Of a DNA stretch of 64,000 nt, positions 53,524-63,146 are shown piece by piece. Source of the stretch: Tropicibacter oceani (GTDB lineage Bacteria > Pseudomonadota > Alphaproteobacteria > Rhodobacterales > Rhodobacteraceae); contig NZ_CP124616.1 of the NCBI RefSeq assembly GCF_029958925.1, forward strand, positions 682,001 through 746,000. The letters are read 5' to 3'. The notes under the pieces were generated by a model that was given only the letters and a program-made list of their open reading frames with translations, was not told where the DNA came from and did not search any database. The translations under genes and the position numbers were made by a program. Each line of letters opens with the position of its first letter. The stretch's first letter is position 1.

Positions 53524-54131
53524 CCCCCTTTCGCCGCCTGATCGACATTCTCAGCGCCTTTGTCCTGGGCACCGTGCTGATGCCGCTGATCCTGTGGGTC
53601 ACGGTTCTGCTGCTGGTCAAGGAGGGGCGCCCGATCCTTTACAAGGCCGAGCGGATGAAAACCGCGGACAAGGGCTTCTTGCTTTGGAAATTCCGCACCA
53701 TGCGCCCCGATGCCGGTGACCGGGGCGTGTCGGGTGGGGACAAGTCGGACCGCATCACCAAGACCGGGGCCATGCTGCGGCGTAAACGTCTGGACGAGCT
53801 GCCGCAGCTGTTCAACCTGCTGCGCGGCGATGTCAGTCTGGTCGGGCCGCGCCCGCCGCTGCGCCGCTATGTCGAGATGTACCCGTCAATCTATCGCGAA
53901 GTGTTGAAATCACGGCCGGGGATCACCGGGCTTGCCAGCGTCGTGTTCCACAAGCACGAAGAACGACTTTTGGCGCAATGCAGGACCGCGCAGGAAACCG
54001 AGCAGGTCTATTGCCGCCGCTGCATCCCGCGCAAGGCCCAGATCGACAGGCTGTACGAACCCCGGCGCAACATCTGCACCGATTTCCGGGTGATGTTCGC
54101 GACGGTGTTTCGTGGGGTCGACCCGCACTAG
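53520..54131 (+). CDS. Initiating sugar transferase (polyprenyl-phosphate hexose-1-P transferase)
   Basis: A 203-residue membrane protein. One or two N-terminal hydrophobic segments (about 8-33) are followed by the bacterial sugar-transferase domain. That domain contains KAERMKTADKGFLLWKFRTM near residues 41-60, LRRKRLDELPQLFNLLRGDVSLVGPRPPL near 86-114 and SRPGITGLASV. It is the short monotopic type that moves a sugar-phosphate onto undecaprenyl phosphate. Sugar unknown. Confidence 0.92.
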   Translation: MTPFRRLIDILSAFVLGTVLMPLILWVTVLLLVKEGRPILYKAERMKTADKGFLLWKFRTMRPDAGDRGVSGGDKSDRITKTGAMLRRKRLDELPQLFNLLRGDVSLVGPRPPLRRYVEMYPSIYREVLKSRPGITGLASVVFHKHEERLLAQCRTAQETEQVYCRRCIPRKAQIDRLYEPRRNICTDFRVMFATVFRGVDPH

Positions 54132-54167
54132 GCGGGCCTTTCCCGGATCAGCAAGCGTTGCGGCCGA

Positions 54168-54845
54168 TCAGCGGCGCAGCGCCTGGTTGCCGACATAGCC
54201 GATCGGAAAGCCGATCCACTGCCGCCCCGTGATGATCGAACCGGCGTTGTCGACGATATAGGTGTTGGTGAATTTCACCCCTTCGCCCCGGCACAGCGCG
54301 GTCATGATGATGCCGCTGCCGTTGATTTCGCCCGCGGTGACGGGCTGGCGGGCGCCGGGGGTCACGTCGCAGGTATAGGTCCTGGTCTCGGTCACGTCTT
54401 CGGGCGTCAGGAAACGCTGCTGATAAGAGGCCGAGCCAGCCTGACGCGATTGCACCAGCCGCAGCAGCGCGTCTTCCTCGACGCTCATCAGATCGCCGCC
54501 AAAGCCGCGTGTGGCGGTGATCATCCCGCTGCGCAGGACGATGCCGCGACGGTCCGGGCTGCCATAGCTTTGATAGGGGCCGTTGCGCTCGATCTCGAGC
54601 ATCATGAACTGCGCCTTGCGGGATTCGAAGTGAAAGAATTCTACCGGCGCCGGGGTTGCGGCCAGCAGGCTGGTCATCTGGTCTTCGGTCACGCCGCCGG
54701 TGGCTTCGCCATCGGATTTTTTCAGGAAGGTCGAGGGCAGCGCCTTGACCGCCTCGACGACCGGGTTCTTTTCGGTGCCACAGGCGGACAGGGTCAGACC
54801 CAGCGCAAGGGCAAGGCCCAGCCGAAACGGATTGGTCATTTTCAT
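54168..54845 (-). CDS. YjbF/GfcB-like lipoprotein
   Basis: A 225-residue protein with lipobox LSAC (Cys22). The region with EFFHFESRKAQFMMLEIERNGPYQSYGS and DRRGIVLRSGMITATRGFGGDLMS resembles YjbF (group-4 capsule lipoprotein) proteins. Its start overlaps the yjbH-like stop as ATGA, so they act together. Confidence 0.85.
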   Translation of the reverse strand: MKMTNPFRLGLALALGLTLSACGTEKNPVVEAVKALPSTFLKKSDGEATGGVTEDQMTSLLAATPAPVEFFHFESRKAQFMMLEIERNGPYQSYGSPDRRGIVLRSGMITATRGFGGDLMSVEEDALLRLVQSRQAGSASYQQRFLTPEDVTETRTYTCDVTPGARQPVTAGEINGSGIIMTALCRGEGVKFTNTYIVDNAGSIITGRQWIGFPIGYVGNQALRR

Positions 54846-57004
54846 CGCCAGAACCTTCCCCAGGAGTTGACCACATCGGGTTCGTGATAGTCGCGCACCT
54901 GGTCGTACAGGCGACCGCGCACCGACAGCCTTGCGCCGCCATCGCGGGTCAGGGATTGCAGGGTGAACGAATCGTTCTTGCGCGTCGGGGTTCCGATGAA
55001 GGATGCGATGGGGATCGTGAACCGCAGGCCCTTGTCGAACGACCCTTCGCCAAAGTCCTCGAACGAGGCGTTGGTCTTGGTCGCATAGGCACCGATCCGC
55101 CAGCCATTGGCGAATTCGCGGTCCAGCGCGATGGTCGCGCCATAGTCGCCCGCCAGATAGCGGCCCACGTCCAGCTGGCCGTGGAAGCCGTTGCCAAAGC
55201 TGTAGTAGGCCGACAGATGGCCGTTCAGATTGGGAATGTCGCGCTTGATCCCGGTTACCGGGTCGGTGGTGGTCATACTTTGCAGGCCGAACAACTGGTC
55301 ATAGTCGCGGCGCATCACGTAGTTCAGCTCGGCGCCCAGCGCGAAGCGGCTGTTCACCGGTTTCCACAGGACTTCGCCCGAGGCCCCGGCATACATCGAT
55401 TCCAGATAGCCCAGAGTCAGGCGGCTATAGAGGTTGCGGCCGGGCCGTCCGTACATGGCAACCTGAAGGTATTTGATCGCGGGATCGCCCTGCGTGGCGT
55501 ATTGCGCCCGGTCGGTACGCACGCGCGGCAGGTTGGATTTGTCGACGCGGATCTTGTCGCCGCTGTTGTTGCCCAGTTCCTTGGTGACGGCCCCGGACAG
55601 GATGATGTTCGGCGCGACCTGCCAGTCGGCATTGGCGCGCAGCCCGACCTCAAGCCCAAGGGGGTTGTCGGGATCAAAAAGCGAAATCGCGGCGTAGGGG
55701 CCGAATGCCCAGCTGAACTTGGGGTACAGCCCGGGGTCCAGCTCGGGTAGGCGGCCATAGGCATCGACGATCGAAGTGCGGGCCAGCATCTGCTCGGCGC
55801 CTTCGTGTTCCAGGCGTTCCAGATCGGACCGCCGCATCACCACGGCGGACATGGCCATGCCGCTTTCGACCGGGACGATGACGAATTCCTCGACCGAGGC
55901 GGGCAGGGTGCGGCTCATGGCGCGGGCGGTGCGGCCAATGGCCTGCGACGGCGCGCCATAGCGCGGGTTGACCAGGCGGACGGTGGCGCGGTTCGCTTCC
56001 AGCGTCAGGCCTTCGACATGCAGGCCGTCCTTGGCGGCCAGTGCGCGCAGTTCCTGGTTGGCCGAGTCGATGACGGCGGTGTTGCCGATCCAGCCAAGAT
56101 CGCTGGCGGACCCTGCGGGGCGCACCTTGACCGGAAACGAGGCCTGCTCGATCCCGCCGCCCACACCGAAGGTCTTGGGGTTCATCACCAGGGTGAACTG
56201 GGCGCCGACCTCGTTGCCATTGAAGTGGTACAGCGACAATTGCGACCCACTGCGGAACCGGTAGTCGATGCCGAAGTTCCAGGGGCTGTCCTTGGACATG
56301 TTCCCGCGGGCGGTTTCGATGTTGTAGTTGTCCGAGGAATATTCGAGCGAGAAGTTCCAGTTGGCGTTGGGCGCATAGCTCAGGCCGCCAAATCCGGCGA
56401 CAGGACCGCGGAACCAGCGGTCATAGGTCGGCACGCCGCCGCGCCCCAGCACCACGTTCGGCCGCGTCCCGGTCGTGCCGAAGGAATTGTAGCTGCCCAG
56501 CCGGCCCCAGCCCAGACCACCGGTCAGCTTCAGCCCCGGCGCCACGGACTTGGTCGCAACAAGGTATTCGCCGCCATACAGCCCGGTGCCGATCAGATCC
56601 TGAAAGCCGACCACGACCGAAGGCATGATGTCGCCTTCCTTGAGCAGCTGATAGCGCAGGTCAAAGCTGCGGTCGTAGAAGACACCGTTGACACTGTCGG
56701 GGTGGCGAAAGCTGCCGATGCCGGAATAGCGGAATGTACCGGACAGCCGCGGCGTGATCTGGAACGAGATCGTCGTGCGGCGGGTGTCCCCGATCTGCGC
56801 CATGGTCGCGGCGATGGTCGCATCCGGATCGACTTCGCCGGTGGGCATGTCGACAAGGCCAGGCACACCGAAAAGGTTGTGGCTGGGAACAAAGGGGGCA
56901 TCCTGCGCCATGGCGGCCGACCCCGCCAGGCCCGACGCCATCACGAGCCCAAGCCCGTTCAGTCGAGCCCTGTGCCGCGTCACAGCAGAGAAAATGTCCG
57001 GCAT
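54842..57004 (-). CDS. YjbH-like outer-membrane beta-barrel protein
   Basis: A 720-residue protein with a signal peptide (about residues 1-34, ending AMAQD). Repeating amphipathic strands with aromatic ends, such as RLTLGYLESMYAGASGEVLWK, and the ending VNSWGRFWR fit the YjbH (Pfam exopolysaccharide biosynthesis YjbH) pattern. Partner of YjbF; role in polysaccharide export is inferred from E. coli yjbEFGH. A divergent 224-bp gap separates it from motB. Confidence 0.88.
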   Translation of the reverse strand: MPDIFSAVTRHRARLNGLGLVMASGLAGSAAMAQDAPFVPSHNLFGVPGLVDMPTGEVDPDATIAATMAQIGDTRRTTISFQITPRLSGTFRYSGIGSFRHPDSVNGVFYDRSFDLRYQLLKEGDIMPSVVVGFQDLIGTGLYGGEYLVATKSVAPGLKLTGGLGWGRLGSYNSFGTTGTRPNVVLGRGGVPTYDRWFRGPVAGFGGLSYAPNANWNFSLEYSSDNYNIETARGNMSKDSPWNFGIDYRFRSGSQLSLYHFNGNEVGAQFTLVMNPKTFGVGGGIEQASFPVKVRPAGSASDLGWIGNTAVIDSANQELRALAAKDGLHVEGLTLEANRATVRLVNPRYGAPSQAIGRTARAMSRTLPASVEEFVIVPVESGMAMSAVVMRRSDLERLEHEGAEQMLARTSIVDAYGRLPELDPGLYPKFSWAFGPYAAISLFDPDNPLGLEVGLRANADWQVAPNIILSGAVTKELGNNSGDKIRVDKSNLPRVRTDRAQYATQGDPAIKYLQVAMYGRPGRNLYSRLTLGYLESMYAGASGEVLWKPVNSRFALGAELNYVMRRDYDQLFGLQSMTTTDPVTGIKRDIPNLNGHLSAYYSFGNGFHGQLDVGRYLAGDYGATIALDREFANGWRIGAYATKTNASFEDFGEGSFDKGLRFTIPIASFIGTPTRKNDSFTLQSLTRDGGARLSVRGRLYDQVRDYHEPDVVNSWGRFWR

Positions 57005-57167
57005 GCCCTGCCCCTTTCAAAAGGTCCTTTTGATACGTCCGTGCTAGTCATTTTCGGCGCATCTGTCCATTGATGGCGCTGACGTCCCGGCAGTTTGTGG
57101 GAAAATCGGCACGCCGTTGCCTTGGGCAAAACGGGCCTGTCACGCATTAACGGAACATTTTTAATCG

Positions 57168-57182
57168 TTAAGTCGCTGGTAA
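57168..57182 (+). promoter_or_regulatory. CtrA-like site upstream of motB
   Basis: TTAA-GTCGCTG-GTAA matches TTAA-N7-TTAA at 7 of 8 bases and is followed by AC. It lies 46 bp before the motB ATG. CtrA controls flagellar genes in several Rhodobacterales; binding here is inferred. Confidence 0.4.
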
Positions 57183-57228
57183 ACCCCGCCAGAGTATACC
57201 GGTCCTCGGTGAGAAAAAAGGTGGTGAG

Positions 57229-58071
57229 ATGGGTGGCGACAGCAATGTTGCGCCAGTCATTATCAAACGCAAGAAAGTCGTGGGTGGCGATGGCCACCAC
57301 GGGGGTGCATGGAAGGTGGCGTATGCCGACTTCGTGACCGCCATGATGGCTTTCTTCCTGTTGATGTGGCTGTTGAACGCGACAACCGAAAAACAACGCA
57401 AGGGGATCGCGGACTATTTCAGTCCGACGGTGGCCATGGCCCGGGTTTCGGGCGGTGGGAATGGCCCTCTGGGGGGCGAATCCGTCTTTGCGGAAAACGT
57501 GCTTCCACGCATGGGGACAGGCTCGACCAGTCTGCGCCCGACGGCGGACAACCGGGAAAAGGGCAGCTTTTCCCAGGGGGACGATGCAGATCAGGACGCC
57601 CAGAACGAGGTTTTCGAGCAAGCCGAAGACATGTTGATGGGGCGTGGCGGTGAAAGCATGGTGGCCGATGAGCTGATGAAGCACATCTATACCGAGGTCA
57701 CCGACGAAGGCCTGATCGTCGAATTCTTTGAAACCGAAGAGGCACCCCTGTTCACGGGCGAGGCCGAGCCGACGCAGTTGATGCGGGACTTGGCGATCGT
57801 TCTGGGCCGGGCGGCGCAGATCGTGACCAACCCCCTGGCAATCGAAGGTCACACGGCGGCCTATCCTGTTGTTCTTGCGCGCAATCCGTCGTGGGATGTA
57901 TCCGCAATGCGGGCCGCGGCCTTTCGGGAACTGCTGTTTGACGGCGCGTTGCCACAGGCCCGCGTGCAACGGGTGACGTCCCATGCCGACCGCGAACCGC
58001 GCCAGGAAAACCGGATGGATGCACGCAACAACCGGATCGAGGTGGTCTTTCTGAGAAAGGGAAAAGAATAG
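57229..58071 (+). CDS. motB: Flagellar motor protein MotB
   Basis: A 280-residue stator protein. The single membrane helix has the proton-binding Asp (D34) in YADFVTAMMAFFLLMWLLN (about 32-50), followed by TTEKQRKGIADYFSPT, a long linker and an OmpA-like domain ending in QENRMDARNNRIEVVFL. The peptidoglycan-binding NNRIEV motif is present. Upstream CtrA-like site. Confidence 0.94.
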   Translation: MGGDSNVAPVIIKRKKVVGGDGHHGGAWKVAYADFVTAMMAFFLLMWLLNATTEKQRKGIADYFSPTVAMARVSGGGNGPLGGESVFAENVLPRMGTGSTSLRPTADNREKGSFSQGDDADQDAQNEVFEQAEDMLMGRGGESMVADELMKHIYTEVTDEGLIVEFFETEEAPLFTGEAEPTQLMRDLAIVLGRAAQIVTNPLAIEGHTAAYPVVLARNPSWDVSAMRAAAFRELLFDGALPQARVQRVTSHADREPRQENRMDARNNRIEVVFLRKGKE

Positions 58072-58097
58072 TGGAAGATTGGATTGAATTTTAGCTG

Positions 58098-58112
58098 TTA
58101 GCGTCGCGTTAA
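58098..58112 (+). promoter_or_regulatory. CtrA-like site upstream of flgE
   Basis: TTAG-CGTCGCG-TTAA fits TTAA-N7-TTAA at 7 of 8 bases, followed by AAC-like context, 57 bp before the flgE ATG. Confidence 0.4.
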
Positions 58113-58169
58113 ACCAACGTCCTTATCTGTTGTCCTCGGAATAGTACCGAGACAGCAGAAAGGCGTGTC

Positions 58170-59471
58170 ATGACGATCTCTTCTTCCCTCAATGCCGGTG
58201 TGGCGGGCCTCGCGGCGAATGCGACGCGGCTTGGGACCATCTCTGATAACATCGCGAACTCGGCCACCAATGGCTACAAGCGTGTGGAAACCGATTTCCA
58301 GTCCATGGTGATCGGGTCCACGGGCGGTACTTACACGGCGGGCGGCGTGCGAACGACGACGCAGCGCCTGATCGACGAATCCGGCGCCCTTGTGGCGACG
58401 ACCAATGCCACGGATCTTGCGGTGCGCGGACGCGGGTTCCTTCCCGTCGCCCAGGCGACCGAGGTTCTGGCCGGCAATGGCGATCCGCAGATGTTCCTGA
58501 CGACGACCGGATCGTTCCGGGTGGATGCCGATGGCTATCTGCGGACCGAGTCGGGCCTTATGCTGCTTGGCTGGCCGGCCAATGCGGATGGGTCGATCCC
58601 GACCAATGCGCGTGATACCTCGGCTTCGCTGGAACCGGTACAGATTGCCCTGAACCAATACCTGAGCGAGCCGACGACCGCGGTGACGCTGGGGGTAAAC
58701 CTGCCTGCGACCGAAACCTATTCGGGCGCATCGGGGGACGACCTGACCCTTCCGGTCGAATACTTCGACAACTTCGGGCGGTCGGAAAACCTGACGGTGA
58801 CCTTCACGCCGACGGTTCCGGCCACCGGGGCGTCGAACGAATGGACGGTCGTGATCGCCGATTCGGCCAGCGCGACCAACCCGATCGGCGAATACACGGT
58901 CACCTTCAACGACACCCAGGCCGACGGCGGGACGCTGGGCACCGTGACCGACGTTTCGGGCGGCGCCTACAACGCGACGACGGGGTCGTTCATCGTGAAC
59001 GTCGCGGGTGGCCCGATCGAAATCACCATCGGCACACCCGGATCGAACGGCGGCCTGACCCAGCGTTCGGATTCCTTTGCGCCGCTGAACATCGCCAAAG
59101 ACGGGTCGCCCGCGGGCAACATGACCTCGGTCGAGATTGACGAAAACGGCTTTGTCTATGCCTTCTTCGATACCGGGATCACTCAGACGATCTATCAGGT
59201 ACCGATGGTCGACGTGCCGAACCCGAACGGAATGGTGGCGCTGGACAACCAGCTTTACATGCCATCGCCCGAAAGCGGCAGCTTCTTCCTTTGGGATGCC
59301 GGTGACGGACCGACGGGCGATATCGTGTCCTACGCCCGCGAGGAAAGCACCACCGACGTGGCAAGCGAGCTGACCGACATGATCCAGACCCAGCGCGCCT
59401 ATTCATCGAACGCGAAGGTCATCCAGACCGTCGACGAGATGCTTCAGGAAACCACGAACATCAAGCGCTGA
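58170..59471 (+). CDS. flgE: Flagellar hook protein FlgE
   Basis: A 433-residue rod/hook-family protein. N-terminal SSSLNAGVAGLAANATRLGTISDNIANSATNGYKR and C-terminal LTDMIQTQRAYSSNAKVIQTVDEMLQETTNI are the coiled-coil regions of the flagellar axial family. The middle (about 130-330) is rich in Thr, Gly and Asn. It forms the hook. flgE starts the flgE-flgK-flgL-flgI run. Confidence 0.93.
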   Translation: MTISSSLNAGVAGLAANATRLGTISDNIANSATNGYKRVETDFQSMVIGSTGGTYTAGGVRTTTQRLIDESGALVATTNATDLAVRGRGFLPVAQATEVLAGNGDPQMFLTTTGSFRVDADGYLRTESGLMLLGWPANADGSIPTNARDTSASLEPVQIALNQYLSEPTTAVTLGVNLPATETYSGASGDDLTLPVEYFDNFGRSENLTVTFTPTVPATGASNEWTVVIADSASATNPIGEYTVTFNDTQADGGTLGTVTDVSGGAYNATTGSFIVNVAGGPIEITIGTPGSNGGLTQRSDSFAPLNIAKDGSPAGNMTSVEIDENGFVYAFFDTGITQTIYQVPMVDVPNPNGMVALDNQLYMPSPESGSFFLWDAGDGPTGDIVSYAREESTTDVASELTDMIQTQRAYSSNAKVIQTVDEMLQETTNIKR

Positions 59472-59504
59472 CGGGGTTCCGTCAGCTTTTAAGGGGGCTG
59501 CGAT

Positions 59505-60953
59505 ATGTCACTAACGGGTGCACTTTACAATGCGTTCAGCGGCCTCAAGGCCAATTCCCGCGCTGCGGCTTTGGTGTCGACGAACATCTCGAACGCGACA
59601 ACCGAAAGCTATGGGCGCCGGGAATTGGCGCTGTCTGCCGGCGTCGCCGGAACCCACGGGGGCGTCACGATCAAGGGCGTGATCCGCCACTCCGATCCGG
59701 TCCTGACGGCAGACCGCCGCCTGTCCGATGCCAACATGGGTGCGGCCGGCGACATGTACACCTTTGCCCGCCGGATGGAGGATCTTGTCGGCGAAAGCGG
59801 CACCTCTGGTTCGTTGACGGATCGGGTGACCTCGCTTGAAAACGCTCTGATCAACGCGGCATCGAACCCTGCCGCGACCCAGAGGCTGGAAAACATCGCC
59901 ACCACGGCGAATGATCTGGCAAAGTCACTGAACAAACTGTCCGACGAGGTGCAGCTTGCGCGGCAAGGGGCGGATGCCACCATCGCCCGCCACGTGACGT
60001 CGCTGAACGAAGCGGTGGTCCGCCTGGACGAAATCAACGACGACGTGGTCAAGGCGAACAGTACGGGCGGCGATGTTTCGACCCTGCTGGACGAACGGCA
60101 AAGGCTGATCGACGGGATTTCCGAGATCGTGCCGCTGCGCGTGGTTGCCCGAGAGCGCGGTGAAATCGCCCTGTTTACCCAAGGCGGCGCCGTGCTGCTG
60201 GATGGACGCCCGGTCGAGGTCGGCTTTGAGCAGACCCCGTCAATTGGCGCGGGGATGAGCCTGTCTGGCGGTCAGTTGAACGGGCTGACCCTGGCCGGGC
60301 TGCCGGTCAACTCGACCGAGTCGGGGATGTTTGCCGGCGGGCGTCTGGGCGCGCAGTTCGAACTGCGCGACGTCGCGACCGTCGAACGTCAGGCACAGCT
60401 GGACGGGATCGCCCGCGATCTGATCGACCGTCTGGGCCCCGGCGGGCCGGACTCGACCCTTGGCGCTTTGGATCCCGGGTTGTTCACTGATGCCGGCATT
60501 GCCTTTGATCCCTTGAACGAAAACGGGATCGCAGGCCGCATCGAAATCAATGCCCTTGTCGCACCGGGCAGCGGTCAATCCTGGAAGCTGCGCGATGGCC
60601 TTGGTGCCGCCACGCAGGGTGAAGTTGGCGATGCCTCGCTTCTTGTTGCGATTTCCGCCGCGCTCGAGGCGCAGGCCCTGCCGGGATCGGCCGCTTTGGA
60701 CGCGGTGCCCAGCAGCTTTATCAACCAGGTGGCCAACTTTGGGTCTGACGTCGTCGGAACTCGTGTGCGCGCCGAAAACGAACAGACCTTCGCGATTTCG
60801 CAAAACACGGGGCTCAAGGAAATCGAGCTTTCGAAAGGGGTCGATACCGACTTCGAGCTGCAAATGCTGATGCAGATTGAACAGCTTTACACGGCCAACG
60901 CCAAGGTGATGTCGACAGTTGACCAGCTGCTTGAACGCCTGATGAGCATCTGA
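59505..60953 (+). CDS. flgK: Hook-filament junction protein FlgK
   Basis: A 482-residue hook-associated protein 1. N-terminus SLTGALYNAFSGLKANSRAAALVSTNISNATTESYGRREL and C-terminal FELQMLMQIEQLYTANAKVMSTVDQLLERLMSI are the axial-family termini. It sits between hook and filament. It is 33 bp after flgE and 11 bp before flgL. Confidence 0.94.
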   Translation: MSLTGALYNAFSGLKANSRAAALVSTNISNATTESYGRRELALSAGVAGTHGGVTIKGVIRHSDPVLTADRRLSDANMGAAGDMYTFARRMEDLVGESGTSGSLTDRVTSLENALINAASNPAATQRLENIATTANDLAKSLNKLSDEVQLARQGADATIARHVTSLNEAVVRLDEINDDVVKANSTGGDVSTLLDERQRLIDGISEIVPLRVVARERGEIALFTQGGAVLLDGRPVEVGFEQTPSIGAGMSLSGGQLNGLTLAGLPVNSTESGMFAGGRLGAQFELRDVATVERQAQLDGIARDLIDRLGPGGPDSTLGALDPGLFTDAGIAFDPLNENGIAGRIEINALVAPGSGQSWKLRDGLGAATQGEVGDASLLVAISAALEAQALPGSAALDAVPSSFINQVANFGSDVVGTRVRAENEQTFAISQNTGLKEIELSKGVDTDFELQMLMQIEQLYTANAKVMSTVDQLLERLMSI

Positions 60954-60964
60954 GGAGAACCAGA

Positions 60965-61963
60965 ATGGATTCTGTAGGAAATTTGGCACGCTCGTTGGTG
61001 CTCCGCACCAACCAGGTGCGCTTGCGCGAGGAAATGGACAAGCTGGCCGTCGAGGTTTCGACCGGCCTGACCAAGGACACGGGGAAACACCTGGGCGGCG
61101 ATCTGACCGGCCTGATGGCGATCGACCGGTCCCTGTCCAAACTGGATGCCTACCGCGTCAATACCACCGAGGCGGCCTATCTGACCTCGACCATGCAGAC
61201 CACGCTGGACGAGATGCAAACCCGTACGCAGACCCTGTCAGGTACGCTGATCGCGGCCGATCTGACGACCTCGGGTGAACTGCTTTCCACGATGTCCGAG
61301 GATGCCAAAAGCGCGATGGGCCAGGTTCTGAATGGCATGAACAGATCGGTGGCCGGGCGGTTCCTGTTTTCGGGAACCGCGACGGATCGCGCCGCTGTTG
61401 CCGGGCTCGACGAGATGATGATCGAACTGCGCACCGCCGTGGCCGGGCAGACCGACCTTGCCGGGATCGAAGCGGCGCTGGATGTGTTCTTTGATGCTGG
61501 CGGCACGTTTGAAACAACGATTTACCAGGGGTCTGCCACTGGTCTGGCCCCCATGCGGCTAAGCGAGAATGAAACCGCCAGCGTCGATATTCGCGCCACC
61601 GATCCGGTGTTCCGCGAATTGCTCAAGCCGCTGGCCATGGCGGCGCTTGCCGCCGATGGGACGCTTGGGTTGGACTCGACCGTGCAAAGCGAACTGCTGG
61701 CGACCGCCGGTCGCGATCTGCTGGGCGCTCAGAAACCTCTTGTCGAACTGCGTGCGGGGCTTGGATCGCTCGAGGCGCGGATCGAGGAAACCCAGACACG
61801 AAACTCGGCTGAACGCACCGCAACCAGCCTGGCCAAGCTGGATCTGGTGGGCACCGATCAATATGAAACCGCCGCCCGCTATGAAACCATCCGTAGCCAA
61901 CTGGAAAGCCTTTACACCATCACGGCACGCTCGCAGCGGCTTTCGCTGGCGGAGTATCTCTGA
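60965..61963 (+). CDS. flgL: Hook-filament junction protein FlgL
   Basis: A 332-residue flagellin-like junction protein. N-terminal NLARSLVLRTNQVRLREEMDKLAVEVSTGLTKD and C-terminal YETAARYETIRSQLESLYTITARSQRLSLAEYL are flagellin-family termini. It follows flgK and its stop shares one base with the flgI start. Flagellin itself is not in the window. Confidence 0.92.
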   Translation: MDSVGNLARSLVLRTNQVRLREEMDKLAVEVSTGLTKDTGKHLGGDLTGLMAIDRSLSKLDAYRVNTTEAAYLTSTMQTTLDEMQTRTQTLSGTLIAADLTTSGELLSTMSEDAKSAMGQVLNGMNRSVAGRFLFSGTATDRAAVAGLDEMMIELRTAVAGQTDLAGIEAALDVFFDAGGTFETTIYQGSATGLAPMRLSENETASVDIRATDPVFRELLKPLAMAALAADGTLGLDSTVQSELLATAGRDLLGAQKPLVELRAGLGSLEARIEETQTRNSAERTATSLAKLDLVGTDQYETAARYETIRSQLESLYTITARSQRLSLAEYL

Positions 61964-63066
61964 TGGGGAAAATTATAGCCGCATTTTGCGCGTTTTTCCT
62001 TTGGTTCGGCATGGCGCAGGCCCAGTCGGTGCGGATCAAGGACCTGGTCGAAGTCGATGGCGTGCGGTCCAACGATCTGGTCGGCTATGGCCTGGTGGTT
62101 GGCCTGAACGGCACAGGGGACGGGCTGCGGAATTCGCCCTTTACCGAGGAGATCATGACCAACATCCTCGAACGGTTGGGCGTGAACGTCACCGGCGAAC
62201 AGTTTCGCCCACGCAACGTGGCGGCGGTGATCGTCACGGGGCGGTTGCCGGCGTTTTCGCGGGTAGGCAACCAGATCGACGTCACGGTTTCGGCGATTGG
62301 CGATGCCAAAAGCCTGCTGGGCGGAACCTTGATCATGACGCCCTTGAATGCGGCGGACGGTGACATTTATGCGGTCGCTCAGGGAACGGTGATCGCTGGC
62401 GGGGTCGAGGCCGAAGGCGATGCCGCCCGGGTGGTACAAGGGGTGCCAACCGCCGGGGTGATCCCGTCAGGCGCACGGGTCGAACGGGAAGTTTCCTTTG
62501 ATTTCACGCAACTGTCCAATCTGCGGCTGGCCCTGCGCGAACCGGATTTCACGACCGCCGCCAGGATCGAGGAGGTCATCAACAGGGCAATCGGACGCCG
62601 CGCCGCAACAATGCTGGACGCCGGGACCATCACCGTCGATCTGCAAAGAACCGGCGCCGGGTCGCCGGCGCGCGCCGTCGTCGCGATCGAAAACCTGGCG
62701 GTCGAGCCGGAACGTCGCGCGCGGGTGGTCGTCGATCAACGCTCGGGCACGATTGTGATGGGGTCGGATGTCCGGATTTCACGCGTGGCGGTTTCGCAGG
62801 GCAACCTGACCCTGCGCATCGAAGAAGCGCCGCTTGCCGTGCAGCCCAACCCCTTTGCCGAAGGTCAGACAGTGGTCGTACCGCGCAGCGCCGCCGGAAT
62901 CATCGAAGAGCCGGGTATCGGTCTTGCCGAAGTGCCTGCGGGCACCTCCTTGTCCGAGGTGATAGCGGGATTGAACGCCCTGGGCGTCAGTCCGCGCGAC
63001 ATGATCGACATCCTCAAAAGCATCAAGGCGGCAGGTGCCCTGCACGCAGAGTTCGTCGTGATGTAG
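61963..63066 (+). CDS. flgI: Flagellar P-ring protein FlgI
   Basis: A 367-residue periplasmic ring protein around the rod. A signal peptide (residues 1-20, MAQAQ end) precedes RIKDLVEVDGVRSNDLVGYGLVVGLNGTGDG, and NVTGEQFRPRNVAAVIVTGRLPAFSRVGNQIDVTVSAIGDAKSLLGGTLIMTPL follows. C-terminal GVSPRDMIDILKSIKAAGALHAEFVVM is diagnostic. Confidence 0.97.
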   Translation: MGKIIAAFCAFFLWFGMAQAQSVRIKDLVEVDGVRSNDLVGYGLVVGLNGTGDGLRNSPFTEEIMTNILERLGVNVTGEQFRPRNVAAVIVTGRLPAFSRVGNQIDVTVSAIGDAKSLLGGTLIMTPLNAADGDIYAVAQGTVIAGGVEAEGDAARVVQGVPTAGVIPSGARVEREVSFDFTQLSNLRLALREPDFTTAARIEEVINRAIGRRAATMLDAGTITVDLQRTGAGSPARAVVAIENLAVEPERRARVVVDQRSGTIVMGSDVRISRVAVSQGNLTLRIEEAPLAVQPNPFAEGQTVVVPRSAAGIIEEPGIGLAEVPAGTSLSEVIAGLNALGVSPRDMIDILKSIKAAGALHAEFVVM

Positions 63067-63146
63067 CGATTTTCTCGTCAGCCGGTGAGAGGTTCTTAAC
63101 GGCTGACTGTCATCGTTGACGAGAGTTTAGGATTGGGAGTCCGGGA

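Noticed and set aside
57147-57171. Additional TTAA pairs near motB as CtrA sites.
   Set aside because: The spacings (N10 and N3) do not fit the N7 rule.
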